A DNA stretch of 64,000 bases from Rhodothermus bifroesti (GTDB lineage Bacteria; Bacteroidota; Rhodothermia; Rhodothermales; Rhodothermaceae), in NCBI RefSeq assembly GCF_017908595.1, contig NZ_JAGKTL010000002.1:186001-250000 (forward strand), in the 5' to 3' direction. The notes beneath the pieces were generated by a model. That model had not been told where the DNA came from. It made no database searches and saw only the letters and a program-made list of their open reading frames with translations. This document shows, piece by piece, positions 1-6,778 of the stretch (position 1 is its first letter; every line of letters begins with the position of its first letter). The translations under genes were made by a program, and so were the position numbers.

Positions 1-723
1 CACGACGATGACTCGTCCCCCTTGGCGCGTTGCATCGCACCGGGCGCGTTCCATAACCGCTTCGTCCAGCTCGAAGCCCGGCGGATGCGTCACCACAACT
101 TCCATCCCCAGACGTGCTGCCATAAGCAAGGCCGAGTTTGGTACAGCCATCGGTAGTGGGCGTGGGTGATAGGCCCAGCTCAGCACAAAGCGTCGCCCTT
201 GCAAGTTTCCGCCAAGATGATCGACAATCGTGGCCGCATCGGCCAGCGCTTGGCAAGGATGGTAAAAAGCGGATTCCAGGTTAATGACGGGCACGGTAGC
301 AATTTGGGCGATCTTGTGCAGCAGTACATCGTCGCGATCTTGGGCATAGTCGGTTTGCGAGGCAAAGACGCGTACCCCAAGCGCATCGTAGTACTGCGAT
401 AGCACCCCAATGGCTTCGCGGATGTGCTCTGCTTCTGGGCCATCCATGACGACGCCGTCGCGCCACTCAATTTGCCAGGTACCTTGACCAGCAACCAGCG
501 TGGTGGCGTGGGCCCCAAGCTGGATAGCGGCCAGTTCCATAGAGGTACGGGTGCGCAGCGAAGGATTGAAAAACAGCAGGCCCAGACTGCGGTTGCGAGC
601 TACATGACTGTAGGCATTTTTGCCTTGTCGGTAATGCTCTAGCGTACGGTTTAGGCAGGCGTTCCAAATGTGATCGTCAAGGTACTGCCAGTCCAGCAAG
701 TGGCGAGGTGGTGGAAGTTCCAT
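1..723 (-). CDS. argF': N-acylornithine carbamoyltransferase (ArgF'), C-terminus outside window
   Basis: This is a transcarbamylase of arginine synthesis, expected to move a carbamoyl group onto N-acetyl-ornithine (or N-succinyl-ornithine). About 241 residues are present; the family has roughly 310-340, so the C-terminus lies left of the window. The carbamoyl-phosphate loop reads FFNPSLRTRTSME near residue 50. The stretches WRDGVVMDG and SWAYHPRPLPMAVPNS are typical of the acylornithine branch (Xanthomonas/Bacteroides type) and not of ordinary OTC. An IEW segment before WRDG looks more like the acetyl-ornithine than the succinyl-ornithine enzymes, but this substrate call is inference. Its ATG overlaps the argD stop by one base (TGATG), so the two are probably translationally coupled. 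It is the last gene visible in the arg operon. Confidence 0.88.
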   Translation of the reverse strand, partial: MELPPPRHLLDWQYLDDHIWNACLNRTLEHYRQGKNAYSHVARNRSLGLLFFNPSLRTRTSMELAAIQLGAHATTLVAGQGTWQIEWRDGVVMDGPEAEHIREAIGVLSQYYDALGVRVFASQTDYAQDRDDVLLHKIAQIATVPVINLESAFYHPCQALADAATIVDHLGGNLQGRRFVLSWAYHPRPLPMAVPNSALLMAARLGMEVVVTHPPGFELDEAVMERARCDATRQGGRVIVV

Positions 724-1916
724 CAGGCCGTAGTGGTTTGAGGTTGGTTTACAGAGGTAAGCACGTGAAGGAACGTATCGATGAACATTTCAATGGCCTC
801 GTCCGGCGTGTTCAATGGAGGCATCAGCCGAATGACATTCGGATGGCTTGCATTACCGGCCAGAATGCCAGCTTCTCGCAGCCGGCTAAGTACCGGTGCG
901 GCCGGACGGTCTAGCTCGAGCCCAATCAGGCAGCCGCGGCCACGCACGGCTACCACATGATCGGCTACGCCATCGCGAATGCGCGCAAAAATTTGTGGTG
1001 CCCGTTTCATTAAGCCTTCCTCACGCAGCGTTTCGAGTGTAGCTGTAACAGCGGCCATGGCCAACATGCCGCCGCCAAAGGTGGTGCCTTGATCACCATA
1101 GCGCACTGAAGCAGCAATGGCATCCGAAACGAGCACGGCGCCAACCGGTACACCTGAGCCTAAGCTTTTAGCCAGCGTGATCAGGTCGGGCCGAATGCCA
1201 TACTGTTCGGCGATAGAAAAGGTGCCGGTACGTCCAACGCCCGTTTGCACCTCATCGAAAATAAGCAATGCGTTGTAGCGGTCGCACAGGGCACGCAGGG
1301 CGCGGTAGTACGCTACGGGAGCCTCGTAGACGCCCGCCATGCTCTGGATGGGCTCTAGGATGATCGCTGCAATATCATCCCGCTGTGCAAGCAGCTGTTC
1401 CACAGCCTCTAAGTCCCCCAGAGCAACAAAATGCGTGGGGGGCAGCACGGCCAGATACGGCTTGCGGTAGCCTATCGGTTCAGTAACTGCCAGGCTACCC
1501 AGCGTGCGACCGTGAAAGCCTCCTATAAGGGCAATGACTCCAGGTTTGCCAGTGTAGGTTCGGGCTAGTTTGAGGGCTGTTTCGTTGGCTTCAGTACCCG
1601 AGTTGCAAAAGAATACATGCCGCAGGCCTTCGGGAGCCATTTCAGCTAGCAAGGCTGCAGCACGGGCCCGTACGGGACTGTAGACCACATTGGAGTAAAA
1701 AAGTAACTGTTCAACTTGCTGCTTAAGTGCTGTCACCACGCGGGGAGGGCAGTGCCCTAGCAGCGTAACACAGTGGCCACCGTAAAAATCTAGGTAACGG
1801 TTGCCTTCGGCATCCCACACATAGCACCCTTGACCCTTGACCAGGGCTACAGGGTATTTACGGTAGGTAGGAATCTGATACGTGTCTTCCAAAAGAATCG
1901 TCTCTTGCGTGTTCAT
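723..1916 (-). CDS. argD: Acetylornithine aminotransferase (ArgD)
   Basis: A class III PLP aminotransferase of 397 residues that converts N-acetylglutamate semialdehyde to N-acetylornithine. Visible motifs are the glycine-rich NSGTEANETALKLAR, the aspartate motif FDEVQTGVGRTG and the PLP-binding lysine in LAKSLGSG. An in-frame start further upstream would place the N-terminus inside the argC terminator hairpin, so the ATG at 1916, preceded by GAAAAGG, is preferred. A six-codon frame (Met-Gly-Leu-Lys-Arg-Leu) lies directly upstream and its stop overlaps this ATG; it may be chance. The gene sits downstream of an intrinsic terminator that separates it from argC, leaving no room for a separate promoter. 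Its stop overlaps the argF' start. Confidence 0.93.
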   Translation of the reverse strand: MNTQETILLEDTYQIPTYRKYPVALVKGQGCYVWDAEGNRYLDFYGGHCVTLLGHCPPRVVTALKQQVEQLLFYSNVVYSPVRARAAALLAEMAPEGLRHVFFCNSGTEANETALKLARTYTGKPGVIALIGGFHGRTLGSLAVTEPIGYRKPYLAVLPPTHFVALGDLEAVEQLLAQRDDIAAIILEPIQSMAGVYEAPVAYYRALRALCDRYNALLIFDEVQTGVGRTGTFSIAEQYGIRPDLITLAKSLGSGVPVGAVLVSDAIAASVRYGDQGTTFGGGMLAMAAVTATLETLREEGLMKRAPQIFARIRDGVADHVVAVRGRGCLIGLELDRPAAPVLSRLREAGILAGNASHPNVIRLMPPLNTPDEAIEMFIDTFLHVLTSVNQPQTTTA

Positions 1917-1933
1917 AGCCTTTTCAAACCCAT

Positions 1934-1961
1934 AAAAAAAGCCGGGTCGTGGCGGCCCGGC
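1934..1961 (-). terminator. Intrinsic terminator between argC and argD
   Basis: On the minus strand a GCCGGG/CCCGGC stem with a nine-base loop is followed by seven T. It lies inside the arg operon, between the argC stop and the argD start, so it should cut the amount of argD-argF' message or act as a second control point. The T tract runs almost directly into the argD ribosome-binding region. Confidence 0.75.
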
Positions 1962-1966
1962 TGCGG

Positions 1967-2998
1967 TCAAGTGAGCAATGTTTCGGGGGTAGGGGTAGGG
2001 AGCAGCCCAGCCGTTTGGGGGAGTCCCAACAGCAAGTTTAGGTTTTCAATAGCTTGGCTGGCGGCGCCTTTGAGCAGGTTGTCGAGGGCAAAACCGATCA
2101 CCAGCTGTTCCTTCCCAACAACCCAGCCGATGTCGCAAAACGGGGTGTAGATGCTATAGCGCAACTCAGGTAGCTGCCCAGGCCAGAGCCGCACCAAGGG
2201 TGCATGGCTATAGGCTGCTGTAAACCAACGCTCAACCGTTTCAGCATCGATCTCTGTAGCAAGCGGCACAATGGCCGTCCCCCAGATGCCGCGCGTCCAG
2301 GGTCCAGAGGCCGGAACGAACCCGATACGGAGGCCTGTACCTACCACCTGCTGCACTTCGGGCAGATGCTGGTGGGCTAGCACTTTGTAGGCACGCACGT
2401 TGCCATCACGCTCAGGGAAGTGTGTGGTAGCTTTAGGCTGCGTGCCTGAACCTGAAGCGCCAGTAAGGGCAGTGACGGCCACCTGCGCCTGTGGCACATG
2501 CTGGCTCAGGGGCCAAAGCGCCAGGGCTAGACCAGTGGCAAAGCATCCTGGATTCGCCAAAAGGCGTGTTCCTTCAGGATAGGGCGCGTAGACATCGACC
2601 AACCCATAAACAAAGCGCGGCAGCAAATCTGCGGCTGGATGCTCAAATCCAAACCATGTAGGATAGACAGCCGCCTCCCGAAAGCGGAAATCTGCACTTA
2701 AGTCGATAATCACGCCCTCGTAGCCGCTTTCAAGCAAGCGACTGGCTGTGCGTGCCCCTTGACCATGCTCGGCTGCAATCAAAATAGCGTCAAAGTCCAA
2801 AACGTCCAGCGTGGACTCATCCGCAAAGACCAAGTCGGTTTGGCCGCGTAACGTTGGGTGGGCATACCACAAGGGTTTGCCCGCAAACGTACGGCTTGTC
2901 ACTGCAGCCAGCGTGCAGTAAGGGTGTGCCTGCACAAGCCGGATGAGCTCTCCGCCTACGTAGCCTGCACCGTGAAAAATCGCAATGCGTTTCGCCAT
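1967..2998 (-). CDS. argC: N-acetyl-gamma-glutamyl-phosphate reductase (ArgC)
   Basis: NADPH-dependent reductase of 343 residues that makes N-acetylglutamate semialdehyde. The N-terminal dinucleotide fold shows HGAGYVGGEL near residue 7, and the active-site cysteine is in NPGCFATG around residue 150. A GTG 15 bases upstream is possible, but the ATG at 2998 has AGAGAAG ahead of it and gives the usual short N-terminus. Sixteen bases separate it from the upstream P-loop gene, and a strong terminator hairpin follows its stop. It is the third gene of the arg operon. Confidence 0.95.
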   Translation of the reverse strand: MAKRIAIFHGAGYVGGELIRLVQAHPYCTLAAVTSRTFAGKPLWYAHPTLRGQTDLVFADESTLDVLDFDAILIAAEHGQGARTASRLLESGYEGVIIDLSADFRFREAAVYPTWFGFEHPAADLLPRFVYGLVDVYAPYPEGTRLLANPGCFATGLALALWPLSQHVPQAQVAVTALTGASGSGTQPKATTHFPERDGNVRAYKVLAHQHLPEVQQVVGTGLRIGFVPASGPWTRGIWGTAIVPLATEIDAETVERWFTAAYSHAPLVRLWPGQLPELRYSIYTPFCDIGWVVGKEQLVIGFALDNLLKGAASQAIENLNLLLGLPQTAGLLPTPTPETLLT

Positions 2999-3014
2999 AG
3001 CTTCTCTAGACACT

Positions 3015-4109
3015 TCAGGCGATCGTTACTGCAACCCCATTTCCATTGCTATAATGGGGTAAAGGGCGTACAGCTGTGCGCACGGAGCGCGCAATGAGCT
3101 GGCCCAAAGCTTCGGCATCTTGTCGGGCATTGAGGGCTGGAATGCCCATGGCGTGCTGAATGTAACGCTTGCCGACAGCGTTGTCGGTAACCGGACCGGT
3201 AATCACCGTAATTGGGGCTTGGTAGCGCGTGCGAAAGAGCTGATCCGCTGCCCAAGCGCCAGCTAAATCCGTAGCGGCCACCACATGCGCCCGTGTAAAG
3301 CGTTGCAGCTCTTTGTCGAGCAGCAGCTCATCAACGCCGTAGTAGCCAATAAAACCATCACCCAGCTCGACGACAATTACGTCGGGCGCGAAAGTATTCA
3401 GGTGCGCAATCAACCCTTTGGCTAGGGGGGCCATTTCTTTGTTTGTGGAAGAAACCACGCCTGCATCAATAAACGTCACGCTGGCAATTGCACCGTGCTC
3501 TTCCATCATCCGGGCGTCGCGCAGCAGTGCTGCACCGGTGAGTTTGCCAGCTGCAACGCGCAATCCGTGTTCGGTGAGGTAGCGAATGATCTGGGCTGCG
3601 GCAAACGTTTTTCCCGTATTCATCGAGGTGCCGCTAACGATCACCAGCGGCGCCGAATGCGTGAGCGAAAATTGCGGTTCGATAGCGTGATCCTGCACGC
3701 GGGCATGCCGCTTTTGGCCGTTGACATCCACCAGCACTGCCCCAAGCACTTCAACACGCAGGGCTGGACCCAGATCGGGGTGGTCGGAAGTGCATTGGCC
3801 TAGGATGCCTCCCATGTTGAGCACATTAAGCACATCGCCGACCTGAATGCGGCGAGGAATGCGGCCGCTATAGCCCTTAAGCGCTTGGCGTTCACCTAAG
3901 GCACCAATAATCAGATCACCCCGCCGAATAGGTTGAAACGTGCCGTCGGTGCACTCTAGCAAATTATACGTGGTCTTTTCTTCGAGAGCGCGTACAACCA
4001 GGCAGTAGCCCTCTTCCGCGACGATGTAAGCGGTCAGTTCTACCTCGTGGCTAAGCCGGCAAGGAGCCGTGCTGGATCCAATTTTGTCCACTGTGAGATA
4101 CTGGTTCAT
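3015..4109 (-). CDS. P-loop protein of unknown function in the arginine operon (DUF1611/DgcN-like)
   Basis: A 364-residue protein not confidently recognised. The N-terminal ~135 residues look like a beta-rich domain. The C-terminal half has a Walker A-like loop GTSMNTGKT near residue 160, then AAGKLTGAALL, VVELGDGF and AATDLAGAWAADQL. The order of P-loop, K-L-T-G and V-V-E-x-G-D-G recalls the C-terminal domain of DUF1611 proteins. One DUF1611 member, DgcN, has been reported as a D-glutamate N-acetyltransferase. In Bacteroidota arg clusters, the slot between argG and argC usually holds an N-acetyltransferase supplying N-acetylglutamate, so this protein could fill the same step; that is inference only. 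It has no signal peptide or membrane segment. It starts 18 bases after argG and ends 16 bases before argC, so it is clearly part of the operon. Confidence 0.7.
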   Translation of the reverse strand: MNQYLTVDKIGSSTAPCRLSHEVELTAYIVAEEGYCLVVRALEEKTTYNLLECTDGTFQPIRRGDLIIGALGERQALKGYSGRIPRRIQVGDVLNVLNMGGILGQCTSDHPDLGPALRVEVLGAVLVDVNGQKRHARVQDHAIEPQFSLTHSAPLVIVSGTSMNTGKTFAAAQIIRYLTEHGLRVAAGKLTGAALLRDARMMEEHGAIASVTFIDAGVVSSTNKEMAPLAKGLIAHLNTFAPDVIVVELGDGFIGYYGVDELLLDKELQRFTRAHVVAATDLAGAWAADQLFRTRYQAPITVITGPVTDNAVGKRYIQHAMGIPALNARQDAEALGQLIARSVRTAVRPLPHYSNGNGVAVTIA

Positions 4110-4127
4110 GGCTGCGGGGATTAGGGT

Positions 4128-5357
4128 TTATGCGGCCGTCTGGTTTTCTATTTCTGAAGGCGTGGCTGCTTTGCGTACCAAGGCAGCCAATAGGGCTTGC
4201 ACCCCATAAATGCGGGTAAAGCCTTGGGCATCGCGTCCGTCCCAAAGGCGGTTTTGTTCACCGTAGGTCGCAACACGCGCGTTAAAAAGGGAGTAAGGGC
4301 TGTCGCATCCAAGCACTTCGATGTTGCCCTTAAAAAGGCGCACGCCTACGGTGCCCGTAACGACGGTTTGGGAAGAATCCAAAAAAGCTTCAATGTCGCG
4401 CATTACAGGATCAAAGTACTGGCCTTCGTGCAGCAGCATGCCGTAGAAGTCGGCAAGATGATCTTTTTGATACCGCTGCCAGCGCGTAAGCACAATTTTT
4501 TCTAGCTCTCGGTGTGCCGTGATCAGAATCAGTGCAGCTGGCGCTTCAAAGCCCACGCGGCCTTTGATGCCTAGGATGGTGTCGCCTACATGAATACCCC
4601 GGCCTACACCATGTGCAGCTCCTAGCTGGTTTAGGCGCTCAATCAGCGTGACCGGATCGAGAGCTTCGCCATCAAGTGCGGTTGGAATGCCCTGCGTGAA
4701 CGTAAGGGTAAGCTCCAGGGGGGTGTCGGGGGCTTGGGCTGGCGAGACTGTATCGGGATAAGCCTCGTCGGGTAGCGGATCGGTGGTGGTATGCGTCTCC
4801 CGGCCGCCGATCGTTGTGCCCCAAAGACCTCGGTTGATGGAATAAGCAGTTTTCTTTTCCGGTACTGCAATGCCGCGCTCACGCAGATAGGCCGTAGCCG
4901 CCGCGCGACTTAGGCCTAGCTCTCGAATAGGCGTCAGAATTTCCAAGTCGTCGGCTAAGATGCGTAGGGCGACGTCAAAGCGCACCTGGTCGTTTCCAGC
5001 CCCTGTCGAGCCATGGGCAATCGCCCGCGCACCAAGCTGACGGGCTAGCTCGACTACCTTACGCGCTTGCACAATGCGCTCTGGCCCGACGCACAGCGGA
5101 TAGACGCCACCCCGCAACACGTTGCCCTTGATCAGGTAGCTCAGATGATCCCGGAAGAGCTCATAGCGACCATCCAGGGTGAAGTGCCCAGCTGCACCAA
5201 GCCGCTGGGAAAGCGCCTCAATTTCAGCAAGTGCTTCTGCGGTAAATCCACCCGTATTCACCGTTACCGTGTAAACCGGCTCCTTGTACGTCTCCCGCAA
5301 ATACGGGACGCAAAATGAGGTGTCTAAGCCACCGCTGAAGGCCAAAACAATCGACAT
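4128..5357 (-). CDS. argG: Argininosuccinate synthase (ArgG)
   Basis: ATP-dependent ligase of citrulline and aspartate, 409 residues, a normal length for the family. The N-terminus carries the PP-loop motif AFSGGLDTS at residues 6-14, and VTVNTGG, HGSTGAGNDQVRFD and YSINRGLWG follow as expected. The ATG is 18 bases downstream of the T tract of an attenuator terminator, so transcription of this first structural gene depends on readthrough of that element. No clear Shine-Dalgarno sequence is seen, which is common in this lineage. Confidence 0.95.
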   Translation of the reverse strand: MSIVLAFSGGLDTSFCVPYLRETYKEPVYTVTVNTGGFTAEALAEIEALSQRLGAAGHFTLDGRYELFRDHLSYLIKGNVLRGGVYPLCVGPERIVQARKVVELARQLGARAIAHGSTGAGNDQVRFDVALRILADDLEILTPIRELGLSRAAATAYLRERGIAVPEKKTAYSINRGLWGTTIGGRETHTTTDPLPDEAYPDTVSPAQAPDTPLELTLTFTQGIPTALDGEALDPVTLIERLNQLGAAHGVGRGIHVGDTILGIKGRVGFEAPAALILITAHRELEKIVLTRWQRYQKDHLADFYGMLLHEGQYFDPVMRDIEAFLDSSQTVVTGTVGVRLFKGNIEVLGCDSPYSLFNARVATYGEQNRLWDGRDAQGFTRIYGVQALLAALVRKAATPSEIENQTAA

Positions 5358-5374
5358 CGCTGGGTTAGTTTTCA

Positions 5375-5417
5375 GGTTAAAAACGAAGGGCGCCAGCTCC
5401 TTTTGGAACCGGCGCCC
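5375..5417 (-). terminator. Attenuator terminator (regions 3:4) ahead of argG
   Basis: In the minus-strand RNA, 13 bases at 5405-5417 pair without a gap (allowing G-U pairs) to 13 bases at 5388-5400 around an AAAA loop, followed by UUCGUUUUU. Region 3 (5405-5417) repeats the sequence of region 1, so region 2 can pair with either. The element lies in the argG leader behind an arginine-rich leader peptide. Confidence 0.88.
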
Positions 5418-5535
5418 TGTCTATCGAAAATCGCTTAAATCAACGCAAACTCATGCTGTTGCAAGACAGGATACGCCGGTTCCACCCCCGCGGGGGCGAC
5501 GGGGACGTCGCACAGGTCGGATGGGTCGAACCGGC
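5388..5535 (-). promoter_or_regulatory. Arginine attenuator: alternative pairing regions 1-4
   Basis: Minus-strand regions: 1 = GCCGGTTC at 5528-5535; 2 = GGAACCGGCG at 5474-5483; 3 = GGGCGCCGGTTCC at 5405-5417; 4 = GGAGCTGGCGCCC at 5388-5400. Region 2 pairs with region 1 over 8 bp (plus 3 bp after one mismatch) or with region 3 over 10 perfect bp, and 3 pairs with 4 to form the terminator. Region 1 covers leader codons 10-13 and the arginine codons begin at its edge. The leader stop codon lies beyond region 2. This is the layout of trp/his-type attenuation: a ribosome stalled at the first arginine codons masks region 1 and frees 2:3; a ribosome that reads through covers region 2 and lets 3:4 terminate. 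Confidence 0.85.
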
Positions 5536-5564
5536 AGCATCACAATCATAGACTGCAACAACAT
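5451..5564 (-). CDS. Arginine-rich leader peptide of the arg operon (37 aa)
   Basis: A 37-codon open frame (ATG at 5564, TGA at 5451-5453) lies between a good promoter and the attenuator. Its middle reads VRPIRPVRRPRRPR, seven arginines within 13 codons (codons 13-25). In order the Arg codons are CGA, CGA, CGA, CGT, CGT, CGC, CGC. The start would be only a few bases after the predicted transcription start, so translation may be leaderless; ATGs at codons 6 and 9 are alternatives that keep all Arg codons. No Shine-Dalgarno sequence is visible. The peptide itself probably has no function beyond ribosome stalling. Confidence 0.8.
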   Translation of the reverse strand: MLLQSMIVMLPVRPIRPVRRPRRPRGGGTGVSCLATA

Positions 5565-5572
5565 GATGCGCG

Positions 5573-5603
5573 CAAGAATACGGCGATTCTATCGCAATGT
5601 CAA
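5573..5603 (-). promoter_or_regulatory. Promoter of the arg leader/argG operon
   Basis: Minus strand: TTGACA (5598-5603), 17-base spacer, TATTCT (5575-5580) continuing as TATTCTTG. It fits both the general sigma-70 form and the Bacteroidota form TTG-N20-TAnnTTTG with one mismatch. It starts 29 bases after the folD stop and predicts a transcript start near 5568. Confidence 0.8.
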
Positions 5604-5631
5604 GTGTTTCAATCGGTTTTTAATCATTCGC

Positions 5632-6534
5632 TCACAGAGGGCGTGCCTTATACGTATACGTATATCGCTGCTGCGCAGCATAAAGGGTATTGCGTAGCAG
5701 CAAAGCAATCGTCATGGGACCTACACCCCCGGGTACTGGGGTAATCCATCCAGCTTTTTGCGAGACAGCCTCAAAGTCCACGTCGCCTACGAGCCGATAG
5801 CCGCGGGGATGCGCAGGATCCTCAACACGGTTGATGCCCACATCGATCACTACAGCACCGTCGCGCACCATATCGGCCGTAATGTAGCGCGGCTGACCTA
5901 TGGCAGCAATCAAAATATCGGCCTGTTGGGTTAGCGCAGCCAGGTTAGACGTGCGGCTATGACAGACAGTAACCGTGGCATCGATGCCGCGCTGCAGCAA
6001 AAGGACAGCCAGCGGACGCCCCACAATGTTGGAGCGCCCCACAACAACCGCATGTTTGCCCGCTGTTTCAATGCCGCTGCGCCGCAATAACTCCAAAATA
6101 CCTGCCGGTGTAGCAGGCACAAAGCCGGGTTCACCTAAAAGCAGCCTTCCAGCATTAACGGGGTGAAAGCCGTCTACGTCTTTTTCAGGACGGATTGCAT
6201 GTAGGATGCGGCTGGGGTTGATGTGTGCGGGTAGGGGGAGCTGTACCAGAATGCCGTCGACGCTTTCATCGGCATTAAGCCGCTCGATTTCGGCCAGCAA
6301 TTCGGCTTCGGTAAGGTGGGTATCGAAATGCAACGTTTCGCTGGCAATACCTACTTCGGCAGCAGCCTGGGTTTTTCCGCGCACGTAGGAAGCCGAAGCT
6401 GGGTTGTCGCCTACCAGAATAACGGCCAGATGGGGCGCGCGGTGTCCAGCTGCCACCCAAGCAGCCACTTCAGCTTTTACTTCGGCCCGCACCTGAGCCG
6501 CAATGGCTTTCCCGTCAATTAACTGAGCCACCAC
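5632..6534 (-). CDS. folD: Bifunctional methylene-THF dehydrogenase / methenyl-THF cyclohydrolase (FolD)
   Basis: A 300-residue cytosolic folate enzyme converting 5,10-methylene-THF to 10-formyl-THF with NADP. Visible motifs: SYVRGKTQAAAEVGI with the catalytic lysine near residue 57, GILVQLPLP, VVGRSNIVGRPLA and PVPGGVGPMT. The start is GTG at 6534; a second GTG follows at 6531. The last ~15 residues extend a little beyond the usual end. It stands back to back with porU, with a 244-base gap to the preferred porU start, and its 3' end abuts the arg promoter. No terminator is seen before that promoter. Confidence 0.94.
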   Translation of the reverse strand: MVAQLIDGKAIAAQVRAEVKAEVAAWVAAGHRAPHLAVILVGDNPASASYVRGKTQAAAEVGIASETLHFDTHLTEAELLAEIERLNADESVDGILVQLPLPAHINPSRILHAIRPEKDVDGFHPVNAGRLLLGEPGFVPATPAGILELLRRSGIETAGKHAVVVGRSNIVGRPLAVLLLQRGIDATVTVCHSRTSNLAALTQQADILIAAIGQPRYITADMVRDGAVVIDVGINRVEDPAHPRGYRLVGDVDFEAVSQKAGWITPVPGGVGPMTIALLLRNTLYAAQQRYTYTYKARPL

Positions 6535-6642
6535 GGTGTTTTCTAATATCCGCCTGTCGCAACGCAGGCTAAAACTAAGGCATGCGTTGGGAATAAGAAA
6601 TGCACCCAGAATTCTTCACGTGGGGGGATATAACCAATGGTC

Positions 6643-6673
6643 TTGTGTTCCTTCTTGCTCGGCGGTATTTTTG
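6643..6673 (+). promoter_or_regulatory. Predicted porU promoter
   Basis: TTGTGT at 6643-6648, 17-base spacer and TATTTTTG at 6666-6673, an exact match to TTG-N20-TAnnTTTG. It lies about 100 bases before the preferred porU start in the 244-base gap after the divergent folD. No other clear signal was found in that gap. Confidence 0.65.
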
Positions 6674-6778
6674 AAACAACTCAGCTCACCGATCTTAAGC
6701 CTGCGTATTGCTGCACGTGCTACTACGGCATCTAAAGAAGGTCAAAATGCTCGTTGTATAACCAACGGGCACGTATGC

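Noticed and set aside
5375-5417. Simple terminator of folD
   Set aside because: A promoter and leader frame lie between folD and this hairpin, and region 3 duplicates region 1, which a plain terminator would not need.
5358-5631. T-box or arginine riboswitch in the argG leader
   Set aside because: No T-box sequence or specifier-loop structure is visible; the leader peptide with alternative hairpins explains the region better.
5284-5697. Plus-strand open frame of 137 codons over the arg leader
   Set aside because: It is antisense to argG, the attenuator and the folD end, and has no recognisable protein features.
6536-6778. N-terminal 81-codon extension of PorU
   Set aside because: It starts two bases from the divergent folD, covers the predicted promoter and puts the signal peptide 80 residues inside the protein.
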